DNA of 64,000 nt, taken from positions 44,627,442 through 44,691,441 of the forward strand of contig LS997566.1 of assembly GCA_000469685.2 (NCBI GenBank), in the 5' to 3' direction. Under the pieces are notes generated by a model. The model ran no database searches and had not been told where the DNA came from. It worked only from the letters and a program-made list of their open reading frames with translations. Positions 37,690-48,900 of this stretch are shown in pieces; within the stretch, counting starts at the first letter, position 1, and each line of letters opens with the position of its first letter. The DNA is from Haemonchus contortus (taxonomy: Eukaryota; Nematoda; Chromadorea; Rhabditida; Trichostrongylidae). The position numbers and the translations under genes are program-made.

Positions 37690-37975
37690 AGAACTCGGGG
37701 TGATGACTAGTACATCCAGGGATTGAATCCCGATTCGATACTGGCCGAAGCCGATCAAGCCTTCCATCCTTTCGAATTCGGGTAACTGGTGCTAGACTCG
37801 TCCGAGAGTATAAAAGCACTGACTTGTACTTCGGCTGGCCACCTTATATCTTTAAAGGGCTACCTACCCGCCAAAAACTTCACTACGATTTTTAGGGGAA
37901 GACGAGAACATGGGACTGGTCTCAAATTGAATTGATTAACGCTTGAAGATTTTACCCTTTCATCCTTTGGGCTTA
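37690..37975 (+). repeat. tRNA-derived SINE, copy
   Basis: GGGATTGAATCCCGATTCG (box B region), GCCGATCAAGCCTTCCATCC, GTCCGAGAGTATAAAAGCAC, ACTTCGGCTGGCCACC; diverged relative to the copy at 51443. Confidence 0.65.
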
Positions 37976-39139
37976 TTAGTCCATTTCTCCCTGATCTGCA
38001 ATTTTAGATAAAATAAGCCCGCCAGAGCAAAAAAACCGGACAGGTGGTCTTGCTTACGGTCTAGTGGCAAACGGAGAATCATGCAGAATAAGACCAGGAG
38101 AATACTCCGCCCATTAAACGAAAAGGCTCAGCAGTACTTTGACACCCACCAAGTTTGGTAACCCTTCTCAGTTCCGCAAATGTTCATCATTTAACTATCT
38201 TCCCTGGTTTCCCCGCCGAGTTGAATCAGACCAATCAATGTCCAATATTCCCTTTCAACTTACGGTAGTTTATTTCCTCATACATATTATCCTTCATGAT
38301 TTACGGTATTGTAGCATGATGAAGTTCTTTCTTGAGCGAAGTTTGTACATAAGGGTGAGGTTTTGACGAAGAAGCTTTCTTTAAAGTAGTAGATTCATCG
38401 AAACTATCGCTAAAAACTGTGGGACCACTGTTGGATGGGATTGGGATTCATTTAGGAACATGAATGAAGATCAACAACACTCGAGAAGTGGCGGCCTTCA
38501 AGTCATCTACGTGAAAACGTTGTTGTTCTTCTCAAAAGGTTGACGATTTATGGACAAAACTCCAGTCTCGAAAGGGACTCGAACCCGTACTTGTCCTTTA
38601 AAGGGAACGTGCTCTTCGACACATCGGTTGTTTCCTTACATCGAGCTCTTTGGCCTGTCCTCGGGCAGTGCTCTGCATATCCGGATTGCAGTCAGTCCAG
38701 GAACTGGCTATTTTATTGTTATATCCGTAGAAATGCTGTCCACTCTTCTTTATTCAGGCCACCCATGGCCCATCACGAATCTCTGTCAAGCTTACCGACC
38801 TTCCATACAGTCGTGGTAAAGATCTAAATGGTTTACATTTCGTTCTGCATACGAAAGAAACGGTGATAGGCTTGACCATTCCTTCCACCTACAGCTTCGA
38901 TAAGTCCTGCTCTTTCGCCGTCTTTTTGACGGGTCACCCTGGATCGTAATCGACTCGAAAACGGACCATTTAATAGTTCCATCATTAAATGCACTACCCT
39001 TCCTACCCCTTGTCTTCGATTGAGCCTTTTTTACCATTTAGTAGCCTTCATCTAAAGGATACTGAGAATTACCTTTGCATTTTGTTGATAGCGGGTGCAG
39101 TGGACGAATCTGGCGCCAATTAATACCCTGGCGGGATGT

Positions 39140-39425
39140 TAACCTTGTATTGCCCAGGAAGATATCAATCCCGTGACCATGTGTGTGTGGTAGTGTGCAT
39201 TTGCCACCACACTACCTACTCCCCGTAAAGAAGATGTCATTGGTTCGGAAACGGGTGGCAAGGTTTCAAGACTGGCCCAGTATGCAGGGCACTGCTGACC
39301 GCATCGACCGGGCCTTTTTATGTCATTTCGTGGGTCACATACGCATTCAGAAACCACTAGGTATCTGAATGTAAATATAATACGAGGCTCATCCCTAGAG
39401 CGGGATTTTTTAGCGGCAGAATGCT
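39140..39425. repeat. Rearranged SINE pieces in opposite orientation
   Basis: 39150-39215, read on the minus strand, gives a SINE head-like GGTGGCAAATGCACACTACC with ATGGTCACGGGATTGATATC. 39330-39420, read on the plus strand, gives the tail phrases GGGTCACATACGCATTCAG and GAGGCTCATCCCTAGAGCGG. The two halves of one family thus face each other. Confidence 0.45.
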
Positions 39426-39719
39426 TTGTCCTTATTCCTTTGAGATCAATTAGGGCGAAAAAAAAATGAAATTAAGTTTCCGATGGAACAGATTCCTCGC
39501 TTTTGCATGATCCTATAATTACTGAGATTCATTTGATACTCAGCAAGAAAATATCAATGAGAAGTTGGTTTCTAACACAGTAGAACCAAGATAATCATTG
39601 GAAATATTGAACACATGGAAAGTCGGAGGGGGGGGGGTGTGGAGGTCTTCTCCTGAATACTTGAATGAAGGGGTCTTACAAGAAGCAAAAGATGAGGTCT
39701 TATGCTCGCCCACCCACTA

Positions 39720-39943
39720 TCCTTACTATATATAAAGCGCTCTGTCTGTCTGTCCGTTTGTTTGTTTGTTTGTTTGCTTGCTTGCTTGTTTGTTTGTACA
39801 GAACTTCGATATAACCTGAAGAAGCACCTGGAGAAGTCGGGTCAAGTTTGGAATTGGTTGAGCATAGGGTAAGTGTAATAGAGCACATGTGAGCCTAGCG
39901 GAGCTCCACCCCCAAGGGGCGAGGCATGCGCCGGAGTTGTTTG
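39720..39943 (+). mobile_element. Helitron-like 5'-terminal fragment, directly upstream of the glycosyltransferase
   Basis: Begins A|TCCTTACTATATATAAAGCG, then a CTGT/GTTT simple tract, GTCGGGTCAAGTTTGGAATT, GAGCATAGGG and GGAGCTCCACCCCCAAGGGG. The reverse complement of 43740-44006 has the same order. Homology stops at about 39943, fifty bases before the start codon of the next gene. Confidence 0.7.
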
Positions 39944-39967
39944 TTAATAAGGCGAATTGATAGACGT

Positions 39968-39992
39968 CGATACATTTCAGGCAGGCGTTGTC
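39968..39992 (+). promoter_or_regulatory. Probable spliced-leader acceptor of the glycosyltransferase gene
   Basis: TACATTTCAG ends at 39980, twelve bases before the ATG at 39993; no upstream coding exon was found. Inferred from consensus and position. Confidence 0.5.
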
Positions 39993-42900
39993 ATGCCATT
40001 TCGTAAAGATTTCGTTTCCCAATCCTGCTCTCAGAAGCGGACTCTACTCGGGATCCTACTGTTCATAGCTGCTCTTTTTGCAGTATTTGGAGTGAGTTTC
40101 ATTCATTTCGAACTTTATCTCCGCTTCAACTTCAGAATCGAAGAGGTGCGTTTACAGTATATCACAGACACTACGTGGCAAACACATGGTTTCTTCGTTT
40201 TCCATGCTATAGTTGCAAACTTTAATCAAACTGCTAATTTGAGTACAACACGTCCATCAACAATTTCATATCAATCATGTACGTTGTTCGATACAACTTG
40301 ACGTTTTACCGCTAAACTCCAAATTTGGCAGAGCAGTGATTTCAGCTTTTCTACCTAGTCCTCGGAACAACCAAACTGTCTCTTCTTTGGAAGCGAACTT
40401 TTCATCATTATCAACAGTTTCATATCAATCCTGTACGTTTTTTCACGTATCGTTGCGTCTTTGGGATTGGTGTCCGCCTAAGCAAACCAGGCCGTTCGTC
40501 CCTACGGGGTAGATTAATTGGTATAGATAGACCCTTTTGGAAGAGTAAAAACACTGATTTGGGCATCGCCTGTCCACCACAATTCGTTGTACAGGCCACC
40601 TACCCATTCAATACGCCACTACGATTCTGAATGGATTTGAATGCGGGGCGCGTCCTTTACACAGGATTGATCACATCCGCAGACTTTATTCCTTGTTCTT
40701 TGTATCTGATTTCTTAACAGAAAGTAGTTGTAACTCTGAGGCTTGCCACCTTTTCAATTTTATAGATTTTGGATAAAGAATAAATTCGTTTGGCGTTGAT
40801 CAATCCCGTTCTTTCATGCCCCCCAAATCGACCTCTATTCAAAACAGTAATGGCTTCTTGAATGGATATGTATTGGCCCATACCGTGACTAGCCAGCGTT
40901 CAAGCCAGTGTTCCATTATGCCAAGCAAGTATAAAACCAACTAACCAGCCTCGGACGAATAGGAGATTCGGTTGGCTTAAGCGTGTAGCAAGCCGTGATG
41001 CAGATAGATAGCCAATAACCTACCTTACAATTAGTCCTGTAATCGTATTGAAGGGGAGATCATGATTTTTCTAGAAACCGTCCAATAACAATTTCATTCC
41101 ATCCTTGTGTAGGTTGTTCGAAATGCCTTTACATTCTATGATTCCCACACGTCCAAAGACATAATTTTCTAGCTCCCCAAACTATTCTTCAAAACAGCAG
41201 TGGCAGTTTTTCAGTTTTGCAATCTCTCACTGGGCTCGACAATCAGAGCGCTATATCGAGTACAAGCCTTCCCACAACAACAACACACCATTCGAGTGAG
41301 TTGTTCGAATTTCCTTCGAACTTGACTGCTCTTTGATTATTTTCAGGGTCAAGTTTTCTAGCATTTCAACCTTATCCTCGAAATAGTAGTTAAGCTCCTC
41401 CTTAAAACAGAAGTCAAACAACCTCAATTTTGCAATTTTTTTTGACTACACAATTTTTGAGCTTTGCAATCTACTACTGGAAGCGTGACTGATTAAGATA
41501 CTTTTTTCTACCTTCCTCTATACTGGAGAGGGAAAAGCTCTTCCCGAAACCTACCCGATAGGCTCACTATGGGGGACCATTGAAAAAAGTATCATCAGTG
41601 AGTTAACCACATCGGTACCCCATCGCGATCCTGGTGGGCAGGTTCAGGAAGAGCTTTTCCCTCTTCAGTTCAGAGAAAGATAGGAACCAGGATTTCACTT
41701 ATTGATATAACTCCACGCGAGGTTTGCAATACTTTAATGACCTCAGATTCAGTGATCCCTTAAGAGTCTGGAAAACAGAATTGAACTTATCGTTTCCCGA
41801 TCAAAAATAACACCGCCCATAACCTTCGAGTTCAACTCGATCATCACACAATCGTAGGTGGAAAAAATTATCATCAGTGAAGCCCATATCAGGGGAAGCG
41901 ATAACAATACAGGAACACTGCTTTGAAGTTATCAGCGATTCCCCAAAAAAGTCAACGTTATCATTCTGTGGCCATGAATATTGATGGACCCCTTTTTGTT
42001 CATCTAGCTGATCCATATTTTTTTTGCCTTATTTGTGCATTGCAGACCACCTTAATAAAATGGATGTAGAAAACCGGACTCATCTGATAGCTTAAAAGCC
42101 GTCAATCAGTTTTTTTTGTATAATGTGTTATATAGTAACCAGGCGGCCACGCACGCTATTGCGTGCGCTCAGGGCTCTAGCCATGAGGGAAGGAGCCACG
42201 TGAGCTTCTGATTTTCATTATAGACTTTATCATCTGAGCCTCTTCCAGGACACTTCTGTAGCGGCCATCTCTTTTTGGGATGTGAAATGGGGCTGTGTGT
42301 GGCCATGAAGAGTACACCGATGTATCCAAATCAAATACCTATGCAGTCCATGTAGTCGTAGAAACCCTGTGTAGTTTGGGCTGTGTGTGGCCATGAACAC
42401 TAACGTTGAGAGGAAAGCCCCTTTGGGCAGTTGTAGGGATTTAGACGTCTTCACATTCACATTTACACGCATTTGCTCTTAGGTAGAAGGGACTACTGTG
42501 TGTGGAATCATGGATACTAACTTTCAGAAAATTTACAGCCTAATTTTTGAAAGAGTTTAATGGTATCTCCTAATTGTACACCTATGTAGTCAGGATTAGT
42601 GGGAAGGAAAGATGGATAAATTTTTTGATCTCAGCCACCCTCCCCTCTTTGCAAACCCCACCCACTTCAAGCTTCGAATCACATTACTTTTATTACCTCC
42701 AGACACCTTTTGCCCGCGTTCTAAAACGCATCTGAAAAGACTTAATAATTTTGATGTAAGCCCCGCTCACTTGTGCCAATCCCGCCCACTTGCGCCTTCT
42801 GGCCACATTTGTTCTTTTACGCCATATTTCTGAATAGAGTTATAAATTTTTGATCTAAGCCCCGCCCACTTCAGTGCCAACCCGCCTACTTCTGGGGTTT

Positions 42901-45900
42901 GACCACATTTGTTCTTTTACACCTTAATACCTTTTTGCCGCATCCCAGAACATTTCTGAATAGAGTTATAAATTTTCTATCTAAGCCCCGCCCACTTTAC
43001 CGTCAGCCCCGCCCACTTCTGGGATTTGACCATTTGTTCTTTTACACCTTACTACCTTTTTGCCGCAACCCAGAACGTTTCTGAATAGAGTTATGAGTTT
43101 TTGATCTAAGCCCCGCCCACTTTGGTGCCAGCCCCGCCCACTTCCGGGATTTGACCACATTTGTTCTTTTACACCTACATACCTTTTTGCCGCATCCCAG
43201 AACGCTTCTGAATAGAGTTATAAATTTTTGATCTACGCCCCGCCCACTTTGGTGCCAGCCCCGCCCACTTTCGGGATTGGACCACATTTGTTCTTTTACA
43301 CCTTACTACCTTTTTGCCGCAACCCAGAACGTTTCTGAATAGAGTTATAAATTTTTGATCTAAGCCCCGCCCACTTCAGTGCCAACCACGCCCACTTCGA
43401 GAATTTGACCACATTTGTTCCATTACCTCCAATCACTTTTTTCCCGCATTCTAAAACGTTTCCGAACGAAGTTACACCAATTTTTGAAAAGTAGCTTTCA
43501 CCTCAACGCACGCCCCGCCCCTCGTGGGCGGGGCTTCGCTGTACTTACGCATGCCCAGCACGCATAAGGCCTTGCTCACTCTTTTTATTTTTTTCCTGGC
43601 CTCGACGCCTTCGTTGAATCGAGTTATGAATCTCTGTGGAACGTACCGCCCACTGCGAGAACGCTCCGCCCACCGCCGGTAAATTTTCTTTATGTTAATT
43701 TTTGACCCATCCCTCACCTTTGCACATTTTTTCCGGTGTCTGGAATGTTATGAGACCGAATTGGAAGAATTCGCCCATGACCCCGCCCAATTCCTGCGCA
43801 CGCCCCGCCCCTTGGGGGCGGAGCTCCGCTGAGCTCACGTGTGCTCTGTTGGTCCTGCCCTATGCTCGACCCATTCCAAACTTGACCCGATCTCTACAGT
43901 TGCTTCGTCAGATGATACTGAAATTTGCGACGACAAACAGACAAACAGACAAACAAACAGACAAACATACAGACACACCAAGGATGTGGTTTATATATAG
44001 TAAGGATTGGATACTCTTCAGCAGTTCGTCTCGTTAGAGAGGGGAGAGCATTTGACTCTCTATTCGTTCTCATGGGTTGGTGTATGGCTTATCAAGTCTT
44101 GGGTCAAATAACTGGGTCTGAGTGTAGCTCATTCTATAACTGTCTGATTAACTAAGTACAGTATTTTCCCCATACTTTTCTTCCACTTCTTTGCCACTTC
44201 TCCGACCCGTTCCCAAAAAGCACTGGAGTTGGTTGCGTCAGCAAGTTAGGAGAATGCAACTTCTAACGACGTTTATATGCCTTTCAAGCAATTTTTCGGT
44301 GTTCTCTTTTGTTCCCAGTCACGCATGAGTTACACCAACAGGGTACATTAAATGAAAGAAGGTCCTTCTCAAATCCCTTAGATAAACGGTGGCGTACGGC
44401 GAATAATGGACTGATGGTGGAGTAGCCGCGTCGGAACACTGTTGAAAATGGATGCTATAAGCTGATAAAAGCAGTCGATAGCATTTACTTACTTATACGC
44501 TCGTCTTCACTTATGTGCGAGCACCAGCAACAAACCACTCGCTTCTGTCTTCCGCGATCGCGATTCACGGTAGACTCAGGATTCGACGAAGATGACGACA
44601 TGAGGAGTCGTTCAGCTGCTGTTTCGCATGATCGACAAGCACATCACCCCATCTCGCAGCAGGCCTACCATTAGATCGTGAAGATCCTATGGGAACCCAC
44701 TCAACTGTTTTTCTTGTCCATCTGTCACCATCTCTTCTCATTATGTGACCGGCCCACCGAAATTTTGCACTCTTCAGGTATTCCATCGGATCGCGGAGTC
44801 AAGACTTCTGCGCATATCGGAGCTGAGGTGTACAGCTCGATATTGCGTGAGTCGGTTGAACCTCAAAAGACATCGCTCAAGCGCTCTGCGACTCGTGTGT
44901 AAAGTCCTTGATGTGGATGCACTGGTCACCCAAGACACCTTAACAGAGAGCAGGAAGAACTGTGGAACCGAACAGATTAGCGCGACGTTGCTGGTCAGCC
45001 AGATGGTTGGTGACCTCTCTCAGAGGTCCGAAGGCGGCCCACGCTGCTTTCTGCCGTCTCACCAGTTCTTCCCTCAAGTCGTTGTTCATATTCATGGAGC
45101 GCCCGAAGTGAACGTATGACGAGGTCTCCTTGGTGAATGTATCATCGATCTCAATTTGACCTCCGTTCACCCAACATTCTTAATGAACTGTGTCTTTGTT
45201 TGGTTGATAGGCAGCTCTTCATTCTTTCCTGCTTTATTAAGCTCAGCAAGCATAGTCTTAGCTTTCGGAATGCTGCTTGAAGAGAGAACGATGTCCGCAA
45301 AGCGAAGATCTGAGAGGACCCGTCCATCCACACAAATGCCCATTTCGTCCCAGCCGGGCGACTTCATAACCCACTGCAACGCGGCTGTGAAAAGCTTCGG
45401 CAAAACAGTGTCGCCTTGACTCACACCCTTCGCTGTGGGAATTAGGAGAGGTCATTGTCACAGCTTCACCGTCGCGTTGCAGCGACTGCCGCAGTCAGCC
45501 AGCGTTCTTACGTGCAGAAAGGATCCAATCCTTGATCGATCAGTGCTGACAGGACCGCATTCATTTCGACGCTGTAAAAAGCTTTTTCATAGTCGACAAA
45601 GGTGAGGACAAGAGGCATTCGGAATTCTCGGCACACTTCGATGACCGTTGCGATCGCTTGTCGTTCGATAGTCGATAGCATTTTAAATGAAAAATCTTTA
45701 ATCTTTTCTTTATCATCTTTAATTTCCAAATGATAAGGTTAGGCTACATGTTGAAAGATCCTGCATTTGGAATGTGCTATTTCAGACTCCTCATCAACAC
45801 GGTACTCGAACACGACCAACAATTATCCAAGTTGTTCACAAAGACTGAAATTTGCTGGACGGATCAATGTCTCCATGGAAGAAATTCCATTGAAACAGCT

Positions 45901-48900
45901 CGAAGGAAAATTCAAGTATCTAAAACCGGGTGGTCACTACATTCCAGATGGATGCAAGCCTCTAAATCGGGTAACGGTCGATTTTTTCAACAAAAGGATA
46001 GCATAGGATCGTCGTTAGATACCGCGAAGACGCCATTCAGATGTTAGTCCGAGCGAGAGCATAGGATATTTAATGGGATATTCATCAAAAAGAATGGGAA
46101 ATTGATTGCGATGCTTCCAATCCTTTACCAACTGTTTGCATTTTACAGGTTGCGATTATCATCCCGTTCCGTGATAGAGAATCTCACCTACATATCCTTC
46201 TAAATAATATGCACCCATTTCTTATTGAGCAAATGTTGGATTACTTGATTATAGTTGTCGAACAGGTAGCAAACCAAACGTTCAACCGGGCTAAGGTAAA
46301 TTTGTTTAATTTTTAATATTTTAATTTAAAATCTAAGGATGCTGCATGTCTTCTACGCCACATGCATCATTTTTTTGAAAGTTAACCATTAAATATTGAA
46401 CAGACATCAGATTACAGTATACCTACATCGTTTTCTACTACGTGTACCTAACACTTCTGCAGTTGCTCAATTCCCTTTTTCCATGACTGCAACTTAAAGA
46501 AACTCTCGAATACAAGATAAAAGTGAAGCAGAGTCATTATGGCTATTGTCTTCCAAATCATTATTCGGAGTACCAAATGAGTGGTAGTCGGATGGATTTA
46601 GGTTAGGAGAAAGAGAACATTAACGATACACTTTGCGACATTCACTGGGTATTTAGTTGCAGACGAACAATGAAAGCGATCGTCCAGAATAGTACAAAAG
46701 TGGCGTAGGAAACGCGAAAATTGACATAATTGGAGACATCTGATCGTAAGGCTTCAAGAAAGTAGTAAAATTAGGGATTAGACGAGAATGTGACTACAAA
46801 AGTTGCATGGAAAGGATATTCGGACGGCTGACTACAGTAAGGCAATGTCCAAAATTACCATCCGATCCGCTCCGCTCTTGGCTTAGCGATACACTCTTAT
46901 TTACTGCTGCTCTTTCAGAGCTTTCTATTTAAAACAATATTAGTTACAAGGAGCAGCAGTAAAATGAGAGAATATTGCAAAATATAACCATACTACGACG
47001 ATCAGCTGATTGCATTGTCAACAAAGCTTGCTCCAATGCGAAGAGCGATGCCTGGCACCTGGTGGGTGTGGCATACAAGCGGCACAGTCGTTAGCCTTCA
47101 TAACTCCCCATCCTAGCCATTTTGCCGTTTGGTTTCGTCTCATATGCCATAAGTTGAGGCCAAAGGCTCATTTTGTGGATATATCTAGAAAACCATTTTT
47201 ATCGTTTACTGAAATTTGAGGCAAAGGTTCCCAACCGTACCCCGCAATTTCACTTGCACGGTCCATTCAACATGCCAGCGACCATCTTCCTAAACAATTA
47301 GGTATTTTTTTGGGAATATGTTGACCTAGAATCCCGGCAACTTTCTGCGACAAGTTGGTTAAATTGTCATCGTGACATCACTTGATAGCAGCTCCGAGTA
47401 AATTACACCTGTGCAACTCTTCCAACAGCGGAGCACCACCATTCTATCGCAATAACCAAGAATCGCTTACGGCGCTAGCATATTTGCAATTAAAATAGAA
47501 ATCCAACTTTACTCGTAGTCCTTCTCTCTTTTCCGTTTTAACTAGCTCTTTACAAATTACCCTTACAATTTTTTGTAATTTCCCTTGAGTTAAGTTCTAA
47601 TTCCAATTCTAATCTTATATTAAATACTATTTTTGGTTATACCCCTATTCCTCCACTTAAATTGTTTTTCACCTCCCCCTATTCATTGATGAGCCTCAGG
47701 GTAGGTGAAATGCGAAGTTATGCTGTTGAGGCGAAACGAATCACTCGCATTTAATAAATAAACATTAAATCGCAGCAAAGTTGCTTCTTTCTTTTTATTT
47801 GCTCTCTGGTAAACACCTCCCCCCCCCCCCCGCCACCCCGTCAGTAGTGCTTCCGAGCGAAAGTGACGGAACAGAGCCCTCACCAGAGGACCTTGACTGC
47901 TGCCTGAATTGATGAGGCAACCAAACAGCGTAGACTTTTCTTAAGCTGCAATGGTTTTAAGATGGTATCTGCTGACTGTCGACTTACATAAAAGATTCCG
48001 GATTCGTTTCCACAATTCGAGAATTTCACAGTTTTGTTAGTCGCGAAACATTCACATCACCAAAGCTCCTATCGCTATATCCGGGACTCCTGTACCAGCT
48101 GGTAATCCTTTGTAGAATGTCAGAAGAATGTCACATTCGCGGCGATACTATCCGTTACCTTATCAAGGGACTGATCCATGTAATACTGCCAGTAAATAAC
48201 TGGTCGATGGATAGAGCTCCAACATGAACCATTTTCGCTGTATTTGAGAGATTCTTGTCTGGCACCTTTTTCGATTCACCTGGGTACTCAGTACCGCACG
48301 TCCATAGAGAACCCATTATTTTGCAAGCTTCAAGATAACTTGGGGTTAGGAGAGTGTCGCAAGACTAACATGATAATTTCGAGATCAATAGAAGGGTATC
48401 TGAAAAGTAGGCAGCTTTACTCAAAGTTTTTATAGAGAAAAGTAGGGAGGTTCACCCAAAGTTTCATAGACATTCGCTAAAGAATGAGGTCCTAAGGCAA
48501 GTGTTTATTTATTTATTTATTGGGCTACTGTTAAAAGCGACATACAACGGTAAGGTTCGGATTACTATCTATTCACAGCATTGCTAGCTGATGTGGGTAC
48601 TTAAATTCGAGGGCACAGTTTATGATAAAAGTGGACTCTGAGGTTTTACGATTGAACGAATCTCTGGTCCCTAAAAATACCCTACGCGCCCTGTCCACGC
48701 CGTGTAGCCACTTTTAGGCTTTGTTGAGCCTAAAAATGGCTAGACGGGATGCGATAAGGCTTCATTAATCGGTTTTGCACATTCACATGAAAAGACAAGT
48801 AGTGCGTTTTAGTGAGAGGCACCTAGACAAGCCCCTTTCTCTCTACTTTTTTTTGAAGACTAATACTTCTTGAAATTCAACAATTTTCGTGCATTATTCG

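Larger units (their letters stand above)
35258..38830 (+). repeat. Long dispersed repeat / segmental duplication, copy 1
   Basis: Collinear with 57031-61700 in the same orientation. Landmarks in both: CGCGATTTGCTCACGTATTG, a (CTGT)n tract, CACATGACTTATTTTGCCAA, GCAGCTGCTGGAATGCCTGT, ATGGGAATCCATTTAAAGGA, TGTTCCCGACATCTG, AGGGTTGTGTT, GAGCTGCAAAAATAA, TTTAGTCATTTTATTA, and ATTCATCATTTAACTAT-type sequence. The copies differ by substitutions, indels and private insertions. A short conserved frame (MKGN-WKFVYSSGFE, RKVTRIGCS) is readable in both but interrupted in copy 2. It could be a true segmental duplication or two copies of an unrecognised long transposable element. Confidence 0.8.

Noticed and set aside
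42640..43480. Regular repeat spacing suggestive of a CRISPR-like array
   Set aside because: Units are about 126 bp, repeat throughout their length with no unique spacers, and the context is a eukaryotic intron.
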